A stretch of 64,000 nt of DNA from Streptomyces xiaopingdaonensis (lineage in GTDB: Bacteria; Actinomycetota; Actinomycetes; Streptomycetales; Streptomycetaceae). The position numbers and the translations under genes are program-made. Of this stretch, positions 1 through 7,505 are shown piece by piece. The stretch is from positions 1 to 64,000 of the forward strand of contig NZ_AJTQ01000257.1 of assembly GCF_000262345.1 (NCBI RefSeq). The letters are read 5' to 3'. How positions within the stretch are numbered: position 1 is the first letter of the stretch; each line of letters starts with the position of its first letter. The notes under the pieces are model-generated. The model was given only the letters and a program-made list of their open reading frames with translations, searched no databases and was not told the DNA's origin.

Positions 1-141
1 CGTGAGCCGCCGGATCGCCTCCGAAGGTCGGCTCGCGCGGGTGCGGTTCTCTTCTTGACGCGGGCAGAGGGGCACCCGCGCTGTTCCGCCGGCGGTGAAC
101 CCCGTCCCGACCGTGCCCGACGCCCACTACCGTCCGATCTC

Positions 142-867
142 ATGACGACGGTTACCACGCGCACGATCGAGTACCCGGCCGACGCTCTGTCGATGACGGG
201 GCACCTTGCACTCCCGGCAGGTATCGACCGCAGGCCCGCAGTGCTGCTCGGGCCGGAAGGCATGGGGCTCAGCGACGTCGAACGCCGTCGGGCCGACGCC
301 CTTGCCGAACTCGGGTACGTGGCGCTGGCCTTCGACCTCCACGGCGGGCGCTATCTGGACGATCCCGAGGAGATGCTGGCCCGCTGTCTGCCGCTGCTCG
401 ACGACCCCGACCGGATGCGGGACATCGGCCGCGCGGCGCTCGACGTGCTGCGCGCCGAACCGCGGAGCGACCCCGACCGGATCGCCGCCGTCGGCTACGG
501 CACCGGCGGCGCGATCGGGCTGGAACTCGGGCGCGACGGCGTCAACCTGCGCGCGATCGCGACCGTCAACGGACTGACCACGGGCCGGCCGGGCGAGGCG
601 GCGCGCATCCGCTGCCCGGTGTGGGCCGGGGTCGGTTCGGAAGACCCGATCATGCCGCCCGCGCAACGGGACGCCTTCACCGCCGAGATGCAGGCCGCGG
701 GCGTCGACTGGCGCCTAGTGGTCCACGGCGGCGCCTTGCACGCCTTCCACCACCCGCCGGTCGACCACCCCGCACCCACCGGCGTCGGATACCACCCACG
801 GCATGCGCAGCGAGCCTGGCACGACGTCGTCGACCTGCTCGCCGAGTGCCTGCCCGTGACGGAGTGA
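142..867 (+). CDS. Dienelactone hydrolase family protein without a nucleophile
   Basis: A 241-residue alpha/beta-hydrolase of the dienelactone hydrolase (DLH) family. I start at the ATG at 142, because the family fold begins a few residues later and the upstream 29 codons look non-coding. The acid and histidine of the usual triad are present: Asp168 in GSEDPIMPP and His200 in HAFHHP. The nucleophile motif, normally G-x-C-x-G-G, reads GYGTGG, with Gly120 where Cys or Ser should be. The codon is GGC, one base from the Cys codon TGC. By family knowledge these proteins hydrolyse dienelactone-like esters in the cytoplasm; with Gly at this position ordinary nucleophilic catalysis is not expected. 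It may be a binding protein or use another chemistry. It stands alone; the next gene is on the other strand. The family assignment is firm, the activity unknown. Confidence 0.88.
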   Translation: MTTVTTRTIEYPADALSMTGHLALPAGIDRRPAVLLGPEGMGLSDVERRRADALAELGYVALAFDLHGGRYLDDPEEMLARCLPLLDDPDRMRDIGRAALDVLRAEPRSDPDRIAAVGYGTGGAIGLELGRDGVNLRAIATVNGLTTGRPGEAARIRCPVWAGVGSEDPIMPPAQRDAFTAEMQAAGVDWRLVVHGGALHAFHHPPVDHPAPTGVGYHPRHAQRAWHDVVDLLAECLPVTE

Positions 868-1090
868 TCCGGTCATTCCACTGGCGCATGCGGTCCCGCC
901 GCTTCGTCGGCGCAGGACGCTGACTACGCGTGCCCAAGATCCGGCTGTCCACGCCCTCTTCGGCCGGTCCGGCGAAGCAGGAGTGTCGCTGGATCGACCG
1001 AAGGATGCGTAACGGGTGCTCCTCGAGTCCCGACGCCAGGAAGGACCGACGCGCAGCGGGCAGTCGGTGCGAGGCGGACCCGCACGTGCG

Positions 1091-2509
1091 TCATTTCGCG
1101 GTGACCGCGTGCTCTAGGCGCTCGCGCAGGCTACTGACGTCGTTGCTGGTGGTGTGCGGCTCAGTTTCCTCGTACAGCTCACTGAGCCGGTCGGCGACGC
1201 GGGTGCTGTGCAGGCCCTCGGCGATGGTGAGCGCGGTGGTGGCCTCCTGGCAGGCCCCGGCGAGTTCGCCAACGGCCAGGTGGGTGCGGGCGAGGCCGAT
1301 GTGGTCGAACGCCTTGGACCGTACGCGCTCGGAGGGGCGCAGCCGCAGCGCGTTGGCCAGCATGGCCAGGGACTGCTCGGCGCGCTCGGTGCGCTGCCGG
1401 CCGGTGACCTGTTTGGCGGCGATCTGGTGGGCGATGCCGAGGGTGGCCGACATCTCCGCCTCGTCGAAGAACGCCGTGTGCAGCGGCTCTTCGCCCGGCA
1501 CGATGCGGGTGAAGGCGTCTTCGGCTTCCCCGGCCGCGCGCTGGCTCTCCTCCAGCTCCCCGCACATGGCGCTGAAGCGGGCCTGGAGGGAGGCGAGGAC
1601 GGCGCGCGTGCCGGGGCCGACGCTGCGGCGCGCCCCGTACTGGGCCAGGGCGACCAGTTCGAGCGCGTCCTCGACGTGCCCCAGGTGGGACATCTGCCGG
1701 GCCATGCACTGAAGGATGTGCGCGCCGAGCTGCCGGTCCCCGCCTTCGCTGGCCGCATGTACCGCGGCGACGAACAGGCGCTGTGCGCTGGTGTGGCGGC
1801 CCACATCGAAAGACATCCATCCGGCGACGCTGCCCAGGTCGGCGACGGCGCGGAAGAGACGCCGCCCGGTGGCCTCGGTGTAGGTGGAGGTTTCCAGCAG
1901 CTCGTTGGTCTCGGCCATCTGCGCCACGACCGCGCGGCGGGAGAGCAGGCCACCGTGCCGGTTGTCGCTGTCCCGGAAGGCGGCGGTGAGCTGTTCGACG
2001 GCCTCCACCTGCGCGCTGCCCAGCTTCCGGCCGCGGGGCTTGTCCGGCAGGGAGGCGGGTTTCGCCGAGGGCCAGCGGCGTAGCGGTTCCAGCAGGGCTT
2101 CGGCGGTCTGAATCTGGGTGGTGTCGTCGCTGGTGCGGGTGTGCGGCAGCATCAGATCACTCCGGGTGAGGCGAGCGATGGCGGCGATGCTGGCGGCGTG
2201 CTGCCACGGCAGGTCAGCGCCGTGGCCGGGAGGTTGCTGCGGGCCGGGCAGGCCCATGTCCGCGGGGGTGAGCGGCAGGGCGAGCCGGGCGCCGAGCACG
2301 TCCGCGATCAACTGCGGCACGGGCGGCCGGGGCCGCTCCCCGCCTCGCCAGCGCCGCACCCGGCTCTCGTCGGGGTTGATCTGCCGGTGCCCTGCGGCCC
2401 GCCCCCGCGTGGCCACCTCCTGCGCGAGGACGCCGTCGGACAGCTCCGCGCGCTCCATGAAGTGTTCCAGGAGCACATTGCGCTGCTTGGGCTGCCGCGC
2501 CTGTCCCAT
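1091..2509 (-). CDS. XRE/TPR-type transcriptional regulator
   Basis: A 472-residue protein with the layout of Streptomyces XRE-like regulators. The first ~90 residues carry a degenerate helix-turn-helix with an ESRVRRW recognition-helix-like stretch. A long helical, alanine-rich region with TPR-like repeats follows (for example AAVHAASEGGDRQLGAHIL and ELVALAQYGARR). The ATG at 2509 is preceded by GGGAAGGG on the minus strand; the frame stays open further upstream but without protein-like composition. It reads away from the small-gene cassette at 3-4 kb and is paralogous in layout to the XRE gene at 4126-5304. Such proteins usually bind DNA and respond to an unknown ligand or peptide through the TPR part. 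No target can be named from this sequence. Confidence 0.8.
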   Translation of the reverse strand: MGQARQPKQRNVLLEHFMERAELSDGVLAQEVATRGRAAGHRQINPDESRVRRWRGGERPRPPVPQLIADVLGARLALPLTPADMGLPGPQQPPGHGADLPWQHAASIAAIARLTRSDLMLPHTRTSDDTTQIQTAEALLEPLRRWPSAKPASLPDKPRGRKLGSAQVEAVEQLTAAFRDSDNRHGGLLSRRAVVAQMAETNELLETSTYTEATGRRLFRAVADLGSVAGWMSFDVGRHTSAQRLFVAAVHAASEGGDRQLGAHILQCMARQMSHLGHVEDALELVALAQYGARRSVGPGTRAVLASLQARFSAMCGELEESQRAAGEAEDAFTRIVPGEEPLHTAFFDEAEMSATLGIAHQIAAKQVTGRQRTERAEQSLAMLANALRLRPSERVRSKAFDHIGLARTHLAVGELAGACQEATTALTIAEGLHSTRVADRLSELYEETEPHTTSNDVSSLRERLEHAVTAK

Positions 2510-2955
2510 CCCGGCCCTTCCCTCGCACCCGCGCCATGCCACCGAACTTTCGAGCCTATGGCGCATGCAGCAGAGCGGGAATGGCGCCGGAGAATTCGCC
2601 GGGGTTTCGCCGGGGCCCGCGCCGGGACCGCGCCGCCGGTTTCGCCGCCCTCCGCCGACGCACACCGGCTGACGCCGCCGCGCGCGCCTCTGCTGCCGTG
2701 GGTATGCCGCCGCGAGGTGAACGGCGCCCGGTCCTGCTGCGCCCGCAGGATGACCCGCTACTGCGCGAGTTCCTCACCCCGTGCTGCGATCGTCGCCGCC
2801 TTCGAAAGAGGGAGTCCTCACGGCGACACGGGCGGTCTCTTCAACCGACACTGAAACAACACGACTTACGAGGAACACCGCGTCCGCGCGAACAACCACC
2901 AATGAGTTAGGCATCCGCTCGGACCCGGGACGGAGCACCGGACCCGAGCGGGGTC
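2510..2955. other. Intergenic region without a recognisable gene
   Basis: About 445 nt between the start of the XRE/TPR regulator and the end of the small-gene cassette. The open frames here lack family resemblance and have arginine/proline-rich shadow composition. It should hold the promoter of the regulator, but I could not pick a -10/-35 pair with confidence. Confidence 0.5.
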
Positions 2956-3177
2956 TCAACCGCGGGGTGAGCGGCGGTAGGTGCGGACGCGTTCGAGGGG
3001 GCGGAGAAGGTGGAGGCGGCCGTCGTCCAAGTGGAGCACCCGGCCGTGTCCCGAACTGCCAGGAGCGTAGAGATCGACGACGGTGACCCAACGTCCACCG
3101 TGCAGGACGCGGTCGCCGCGTTGCAGGTCGAACGGGCCGAGTCCGCCGGAGAGTTCGTACCAGCCGGTGCGGATCAT
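2956..3177 (-). CDS. Small conserved actinobacterial protein, unknown function
   Basis: A 73-residue protein starting MIRTGWYELSG. It has a compact beta-rich pattern (RVLHGGRWVTVVDLY, then HLDDGRLHLL) that recurs in small Streptomyces proteins encoded beside XRE regulators; this resemblance is from memory of the family, not a search. There are no cysteines, no signal peptide and no membrane segment. It is the last member of a minus-strand cassette of tiny genes (4016 down to 2956) and lies 9 nt after the preceding 43-residue ORF, so co-transcription is likely. A role in regulation with the neighbouring XRE proteins is only inferred from location. Confidence 0.7.
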   Translation of the reverse strand: MIRTGWYELSGGLGPFDLQRGDRVLHGGRWVTVVDLYAPGSSGHGRVLHLDDGRLHLLRPLERVRTYRRSPRG

Positions 3178-3186
3178 GGTGGATTC

Positions 3187-3318
3187 CTAGAGGTAGATCT
3201 TGGCGTGGCAGTCGGCACAGCGCTTGCCGTCGGGGGTCAGGGTGCGGTGCCGGCAGGGTCGCTCCCGCGGCTGCGGCTGCGGCTGCGGCTGCGGCTGCGG
3301 GTGTCGTTTCTTGAGCAC
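3187..3318 (-). CDS. 43-residue Pro-Gln-repeat zinc-finger-like protein
   Basis: A very short gene starting GTG at 3318. It begins VLKKRH, continues with about five Pro-Gln repeats encoded by a CTGCGG-type hexanucleotide run at 3274-3300, and ends with a compact C-R-H...C-A-D-C-H cluster that could bind one zinc ion. The tail KRCADCHAKIYL is recognisable in small Streptomyces proteins (recalled family resemblance). It lies 9 nt before the next gene and just after the 42-residue membrane protein, so it fits the operon. The hexanucleotide tract could vary in length between strains. Function is unknown; a DNA- or protein-binding zinc knuckle is possible. Confidence 0.65.
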   Translation of the reverse strand: MLKKRHPQPQPQPQPQPRERPCRHRTLTPDGKRCADCHAKIYL

Positions 3319-3319
3319 G

Positions 3320-3448
3320 TCATGCTCCCCAGCGAGTGAGCCAGGCGGCGCACAGCACGAAGCCGATGCCCGCGGTGATCGAAAAGAGGAGGAGTGGGCC
3401 CGCCCACGCTCCGATGCGGCGCCGGGCGGCGTGCGCGGGCCGGGTCAT
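3320..3448 (-). CDS. Small single-span membrane protein
   Basis: A 42-residue protein starting MTRPAHAARRR. A basic N-terminus is followed by one hydrophobic segment (roughly residues 14-39, GPLLLFSITAGIGFVLCAAW), so it should sit in the membrane with the N-terminus inside. Its ATG overlaps the TGA of the upstream gene in an ATGA junction, indicating translational coupling. It ends 1 nt before the GTG of the Pro-Gln-repeat ORF. No family is recognised; the open frame extends further upstream but that part shadows the previous gene. Confidence 0.65.
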   Translation of the reverse strand: MTRPAHAARRRIGAWAGPLLLFSITAGIGFVLCAAWLTRWGA

Positions 3449-3684
3449 AGCCACCGTCCCGGGATGGCGCGGTACGGGCGGGTGACGTGCTCGCGGTAGG
3501 TCAAGTGCGCGGCGTGCGCGCGGAGATGGGCGGGTACCCAGTCGTGGGCCACGTCGGCGTCGGTGCTCGGCGGGCCGGTCTCTGAGCAGACGGCGCACTC
3601 CATCGCGTACGAGTGCGGCTCGGCATCGGGCTCCTCATCGCGAACGATCGCGTATCGGCGCAGACGGAAGACAGTGTGGGACAT
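3445..3684 (-). CDS. DUF7848-like small protein
   Basis: A 79-residue protein beginning MSHTVFRLRRYAIVRDEEPDAEP. The layout is two short beta segments, a C-A-V-C cysteine pair near residue 30-33, then a conserved-looking W...H...H...YR segment. It resembles the DUF7848 family common next to XRE regulators in Streptomyces; the match is by eye. It is soluble and cytoplasmic with no signal. It is translationally coupled (ATGA) to the small membrane protein downstream. Function of the family is unknown. The start at 3684 gives a complete N-terminus for the family. Confidence 0.7.
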   Translation of the reverse strand: MSHTVFRLRRYAIVRDEEPDAEPHSYAMECAVCSETGPPSTDADVAHDWVPAHLRAHAAHLTYREHVTRPYRAIPGRWL

Positions 3685-3773
3685 GCAGGATCACCCCGGG
3701 AAGGCAGGTAGCGGGACAGGGAGTGCGCGGAGCAGGAACGTCGCTGGTCCGCGGAGGCGCGGGGCCGGACGTG

Positions 3774-4016
3774 TCAGGGCTGCTCGCCTATGCCCTCGGA
3801 GCAAGCCACCTCGGCGGCTCGTGTCGTGCGAGCTGCGGGCACGCGGAGAGGGCGCCATGCTGCGGCCAGTTCAGCGGGGAGCAGCCAGTACAGGCTGCCG
3901 GTGTGTCGTGTTCCGTCCGGCATCCAAGGGGTGGCGGCGGGTGCGATACCGGCTGCGGCGTCTGCAATGCGGACTCGGCGAGCGCGATCCTGTGGGGTTC
4001 TGCGCATGAGCGGCAC
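3774..4016 (-). CDS. Small hypothetical protein of the XRE cassette
   Basis: A probable 80-residue protein, with the segment RHTGSLYWLLPAELAAAW being clearly protein-like while the opposite-strand frames are not. GGAGGT lies at 4026-4021 on the minus strand. It is 4 nt from a GTG at 4016 and 13 nt from an ATG at 4007, so the start is uncertain. It lies between the hairpin terminator of the XRE gene (4081-4116) and the DUF7848-like gene, on the same strand as both. The mid part is rich in R and A with no known domain. I give it as likely but unproven. Confidence 0.5.
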   Translation of the reverse strand: MPLMRRTPQDRARRVRIADAAAGIAPAATPWMPDGTRHTGSLYWLLPAELAAAWRPLRVPAARTTRAAEVACSEGIGEQP

Positions 4017-4080
4017 GGGTACCTCCAGCATGTGAAGGTTACTGAGAGTCACACTTTAAGTACGCCGGGGCATGGGCGGT

Positions 4081-4116
4081 ATGGCACTCCCGTTGGCTCC
4101 GCAACGGAAGTGCCAT
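4081..4116 (-). terminator. Strong hairpin downstream of the XRE gene
   Basis: A 15-bp inverted repeat with a single mismatch and a 6-nt loop. The left arm starts ATGGCACT and the right arm ends AGTGCCAT, and imperfect pairing continues a few bases outside. It begins 9 nt past the stop codon of the XRE/TPR gene (minus strand) and precedes the next minus-strand gene. A Rho-independent-type terminator is the simplest reading. There is no clear U-tract, as is common in streptomycetes. Confidence 0.75.
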
Positions 4117-4125
4117 ATGCCGCAA

Positions 4126-5304
4126 CTAAGCAGGCATGCCGACCGCGTCAGCGAGGGTGCGCATGTCCGCTGTGAGGGTCCGGCGGCGCCCGATGACGTG
4201 TCCCAGGATGTCCCGCGCGTAGCGCTGGTGCGGAAACCATGCGGGCTGTTCGCTGCGGGCACGGTGCAGTACCTCGATGGCGTCGCCGTAGTGGCGCATG
4301 CGGGCGTGGGCGTTCGCCACGTCCAGGAGGTGCCGTCCTCGGTTGCTACCGGTGATCGTGCCGTGCGGCATGTGAGCCGCGAGCGTGAGGACTTGATCGG
4401 GGCGGTCGACGACGGACGCGTGCTCGATGCGGTGTTGGGCAACCGTCGTCGGACCGAACGTGCGCAGTCTGTCCGCCCCCGCGATCTCTTCGTGACCGAC
4501 CGCGACGGCGGCCGACCGCGCGAGGCGCAGCGCGTCGGCGGCCTCGCCCGGCCGGTTGTCCCGCACGGCGGCTCCCGCCGTGCGCAGCAACATCCAGCCC
4601 CACCCGGCGAGTTCGGCGGGCGTGGCGCGCGACATGCGCGGCTCGGTGTCGTCGGCCCATCGTGTGGCGAGGGCGCGTGCCTCGGCGAGGCGTCCCGTGC
4701 GCAGCAGGAGCCAGCAGTGCGTGTTGACCGTCGCCGTCGCGTCGAGACGGTCTGCGGAGACGTCGAGCGCGCGGTCGATCGCAAGGGCGGCGGCTTCGTA
4801 CTGGCGGGTCTGGGTGAGAAGCCAGGCGGCAAGTCGGAGCACACGCCCCTGTAGGTCGCGAGTGCGGGAGTCGGTGCCGGTGAGGGCATCGGCGTCGCGA
4901 AGGAGCGGCGGGAGGAGCGCGGCCAGTCCGAGGAGGTCCAGCGCTTCGAACAGAGGCTCCGCATCGGAGAGTCCGGCGGCTACGCCGGCCGTCGTCGGCT
5001 CCTCGTCGAGCCGGTCCGCCGGGGGCGCGAGCAGTGCGGCGCGGACGAGGGCCCAGCGGTCGGCGGTGGCGGAATCCGCCGGGTCGGCGTCGCGGCGCAG
5101 GAGACGGCCGGTGGGTACGCGGAGGGCGTGGGCGAAGCGCCGCGCGGTCTCCATGCGGGTGTCGGTGTACTCGCCCTGCTCAAGCTTCCTCACCAGAGAC
5201 AGGGAGACGCCCGAAGACGTGGCGAGTTCACGTTGTGTCATGCCTCGGCGCTTGCGGATTTCGCGCATGCGCTCGCCGATGTGCGTGTCGGTGTGCTCGG
5301 GCAT
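4126..5304 (-). CDS. XRE-family transcriptional regulator with TPR-like domain
   Basis: A 392-residue protein. Residues ~9-65 form a clear XRE helix-turn-helix (GERMREIRKRRGMTQRELA, then SGVSLSLVRKLEQGEY). The rest is an alpha-helical, TPR-like sensor region. The ATG at 5304 fits the domain start exactly. Such proteins are cytoplasmic DNA-binding regulators, often controlling adjacent small genes; here the cassette at 2956-4016 lies downstream on the same strand, separated by a strong hairpin. It is similar in layout to the regulator at 1091-2509, so the two may be diverged paralogues bracketing the cassette. The ligand and target are unknown. Confidence 0.88.
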   Translation of the reverse strand: MPEHTDTHIGERMREIRKRRGMTQRELATSSGVSLSLVRKLEQGEYTDTRMETARRFAHALRVPTGRLLRRDADPADSATADRWALVRAALLAPPADRLDEEPTTAGVAAGLSDAEPLFEALDLLGLAALLPPLLRDADALTGTDSRTRDLQGRVLRLAAWLLTQTRQYEAAALAIDRALDVSADRLDATATVNTHCWLLLRTGRLAEARALATRWADDTEPRMSRATPAELAGWGWMLLRTAGAAVRDNRPGEAADALRLARSAAVAVGHEEIAGADRLRTFGPTTVAQHRIEHASVVDRPDQVLTLAAHMPHGTITGSNRGRHLLDVANAHARMRHYGDAIEVLHRARSEQPAWFPHQRYARDILGHVIGRRRTLTADMRTLADAVGMPA

Positions 5305-5792
5305 GCCGGTGCTCCGTTCCTCGACACTCAGAACGGTACGCCGTGGTGTCGGCTGGCGCGTAGTGCGCGCTCTTGTCGTACAGGGCCGACAGCCGCTCGA
5401 CGCGGCCCCTCAACATCTCGCGGACAGCGTCTGGTTGCTCGTCCTCTCCGGAGCGTTGACGATCTCCTCCGTGCCGTCGCTACAGGCCCGAGAGTCGTTC
5501 CCTCCACGCTTCTGACCAGGATGGCAGGGCACGTTCCGACATCCGTCGGCCGCCGAGCGTCGTCAAGTGCCATACCGGTCAGGCAGTCAATGGCCCCCAA
5601 CGCCGTGCCATGCACCGTTCCGGGGCATGCTCTCAGCACCAGCGCTGGAGCAGCAGCGAATCAATTCCCTACCCGGATACCCGTTACCGCGTCGCAGCCG
5701 CCCGCCGCGAACGCCTAATTCAACACCTACGTCGAGTCCTACGAGCGGGTATGGGCCGCGGCCCGATCCGCCACCACAGCACCGGAGGCGTA
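5305..5792. other. Divergent intergenic region with a relic of a C-terminus
   Basis: About 490 nt between the divergent XRE regulator and the Nudix gene. It must hold both promoters. Its last part (5719-5793, plus strand) is an open stretch of 24 codons, FNTYVESYERVWAAARSATT then APEA and a stop, preceded directly by an in-frame TAA. It reads like the last helix of a larger helical protein rather than a promoter. No other coding signal is convincing. Confidence 0.45.
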
Positions 5793-6287
5793 GTGAGCAA
5801 AAGCACCCGCAGGATCGACCACTGGCAAGATCCCGACGCCCCGCGTCCCACGAGCCGCAAGACCTCAGCGAGTGTCTTCGTGCGCGACGAGGCCGGGCGG
5901 CTGCTTCTGCTCAAACGTGTGGACAACGACCTGTGGACCATCCCGACCGGAGGCGTGAAGAAGGGGGAGACGGTCGGAGAGGCCGGGGCTCGGGAGTGCA
6001 AGGAAGAGACCGGGCTGGAGGTCGAGATCACCGGCCTCGTGGGCGTGTTCTCCAGTCCGGACCACGTGATCGTCTACCTGCACGGTGACCGCGTCGACGA
6101 AGTCCGGCAGCCGATCAACATCTGCCTGCGCGCCCGGGTGACCGGCGGGAACATCGAACCGCAACCCGACGAGGCCGCAGAAGTGCGCTGGGTGGAACCG
6201 TCTCGACTCGGCGAACACCCCATGCATCCCGCGCTGATGGAACGCGTCCGTCACGGGCTGACCTCCCAGGAGCCGTTTGTCGGCTAG
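5793..6287 (+). CDS. Nudix hydrolase
   Basis: A 164-residue Nudix protein. The Nudix box G-x5-E-x7-R-E-x2-E-E-x-G is intact (GGVKKGETVGEAG, then ARECKEETGLEV), so Mg2+-dependent cleavage of a nucleoside-diphosphate-linked substrate is expected; the substrate cannot be told. I start at the GTG at 5793, 4 nt after GGAGG, which gives the usual ~25-residue N-terminal lead (VSKSTRRIDHWQDP). The GTG overlaps the stop of the relic reading frame upstream (TAGTGA). A long alternative start at 5610 adds non-conserved sequence. Cytoplasmic, stand-alone; it ends against a convergent hairpin. Confidence 0.92.
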   Translation: MSKSTRRIDHWQDPDAPRPTSRKTSASVFVRDEAGRLLLLKRVDNDLWTIPTGGVKKGETVGEAGARECKEETGLEVEITGLVGVFSSPDHVIVYLHGDRVDEVRQPINICLRARVTGGNIEPQPDEAAEVRWVEPSRLGEHPMHPALMERVRHGLTSQEPFVG

Positions 6288-6308
6288 CGACACCCTCGCC
6301 TCGCGCCA

Positions 6309-6327
6309 CCCTGCCCACCGGGCAGGG
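6309..6327. terminator. Short convergent hairpin
   Basis: An 8-bp perfect inverted repeat (CCCTGCCC/GGGCAGGG) with a 3-nt loop between the convergent Nudix gene and the last gene of the sigK operon. It can serve both directions. Confidence 0.6.
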
Positions 6328-6347
6328 CCGCCGACCGACGCACCCCG

Positions 6348-6734
6348 TCAACGCCCCCCGGACAACGTCCAGTTGCTCACCCCCACCAACGAAAGCACCC
6401 CCCACACCACCGACACCCCGACCGCCTTCCCCCGCGCCCCCCGCGCCCCCCGCGGCAGGGTGCACCCGAGGAGTGCCGCGTCGCCGAAGTCGGCGGCGAG
6501 GCGCACGAAGGCGGCGGTGCGGAGGGCGGGGCCCTCGGGGGCGCAGAGGAGTGCTGCGCCGCTCGCTGCGTCCCGTAGGCCGACGGGGCGCAGTGCGGTG
6601 CGGGTGTGCGCCTGCGTCCGGCCTGCGGCGTCGACGAGCCGTGAGGGGCGGGCGAGCAGCTCCGGCCACAGGGTGACGGCGGTGCCGTAGGCGGCTGTTG
6701 CCGCGCCGACCGTGCGGAGCAGGCGTACGTGCAT
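6348..6734 (-). CDS. Small membrane-associated protein of the sigK operon
   Basis: A 128-residue protein, start MHVRLLRTVGAATAAYGTAV, with GGAGG 5 nt before the ATG. It contains several short hydrophobic stretches (around residues 5-30, 70-92 and 103-122), suggesting an integral membrane protein with short helices. It starts 18 nt after the anti-sigma gene stop and is therefore the third gene of the sigK-rskA transcript. I do not recognise a named family. Being in this operon suggests it is made under SigK control. Confidence 0.75.
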   Translation of the reverse strand: MHVRLLRTVGAATAAYGTAVTLWPELLARPSRLVDAAGRTQAHTRTALRPVGLRDAASGAALLCAPEGPALRTAAFVRLAADFGDAALLGCTLPRGARGARGKAVGVSVVWGVLSLVGVSNWTLSGGR

Positions 6735-6752
6735 GCGGGCCTCCGTGTCTCG

Positions 6753-7505
6753 TCAGGCGGGGAACTCCAGCAGCAGCACCGGGTCGCTCGTCGGCTGCGG
6801 GGAGCCTCCGTCCGGCTCGACGGTGATGCCCATGCCCGAAGCGCCGTCGACGCGGCCGTCGAGCAGGGCGGCGCCGGTGCCCGGTTCTGCGAATCCGGCC
6901 GGGCGCATCGTGCCGCCGTCGGCGAACCAGAGTTGGTAGACCTTGCCGTCCGGTGCCTCGGCCATCCCGGAGGCGAGGAGGGCTGCCCGGTCGCGGTCCT
7001 GCGACACCACAGCGGTGGCGGAGCCGCCGCCCGGGAGCGCGCCTCCGCTGATCGTCCGCGCGTCGGGCGAGGCGAGCAACTCCGCCAGTTGCGTGGTCTG
7101 CCGGCGGGCCTGCTGCGTCTGCTCGCGGGCCTCGTCCGCCTGCTGGTGCTGCCAGACGGCCGTACCGCCGAGCGCCGCGGCGACGGCGAGGCATGCGGCG
7201 AGCGCGTACGTGCGCCATTTCGCGGCGCGGCCGGGCCGCCGCTCGTCGGCCCGCTGGCTGTTCCCCGACGGCGGGGACTCCTGGCGGACCTCTCCGATCC
7301 GGCGCAGTACACGGTCGCGCAGCGCGGGCGGAGGGGTCTCGGCGACGGCGAGCCCGAGGCGCGCGGCGGCCGCGCGGAGCTCGGCGACCTCGGCGGCGCA
7401 GGCCGTGCACTCGGTGAGGTGTGCCTCGAAGCGGTGCTGCTCGTCCTGGGGGAGCGCATCGACGGCGAACGCGCCCGTCAACGTGTGGAGTTCGGCGGTG
7501 TTCAC
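6753..7505 (-). CDS. rskA: Anti-sigma factor of the RskA type
   Basis: A 250-residue membrane anti-sigma factor. The N-terminal cytoplasmic domain carries the zinc-binding anti-sigma signature H29-x3-C33-x2-C36. One transmembrane helix follows at about residues 99-118. The extracytoplasmic C-terminal region is the RskA domain (ending GGSPQPTSDPVLLLEFPA, with the typical YQLWFADGG segment). It should hold SigK inactive at the membrane until regulated proteolysis releases it. The GTG start overlaps the sigK stop by 4 nt (GTGA), so the two are made in a fixed ratio. RskA is the known partner of SigK in mycobacteria; identity here rests on domain layout and gene pairing. Confidence 0.92.
   Translation of the reverse strand: MNTAELHTLTGAFAVDALPQDEQHRFEAHLTECTACAAEVAELRAAAARLGLAVAETPPPALRDRVLRRIGEVRQESPPSGNSQRADERRPGRAAKWRTYALAACLAVAAALGGTAVWQHQQADEAREQTQQARRQTTQLAELLASPDARTISGGALPGGGSATAVVSQDRDRAALLASGMAEAPDGKVYQLWFADGGTMRPAGFAEPGTGAALLDGRVDGASGMGITVEPDGGSPQPTSDPVLLLEFPA

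Noticed and set aside
3260..3300. CTGCGG hexanucleotide run as a CRISPR-like or satellite repeat
   Set aside because: Too short and without spacers; it encodes the Pro-Gln tract of the 43-residue protein.
4081..4116. The hairpin as an operator for the XRE regulator
   Set aside because: It lies just past the stop codon rather than in a promoter, and its arms are long and gap-free, so a terminator is more likely.
5328..5639. 103-codon minus-strand frame between the XRE and Nudix genes
   Set aside because: Arg/Thr/Pro-rich with no motif and no ribosome site; likely chance open frame.
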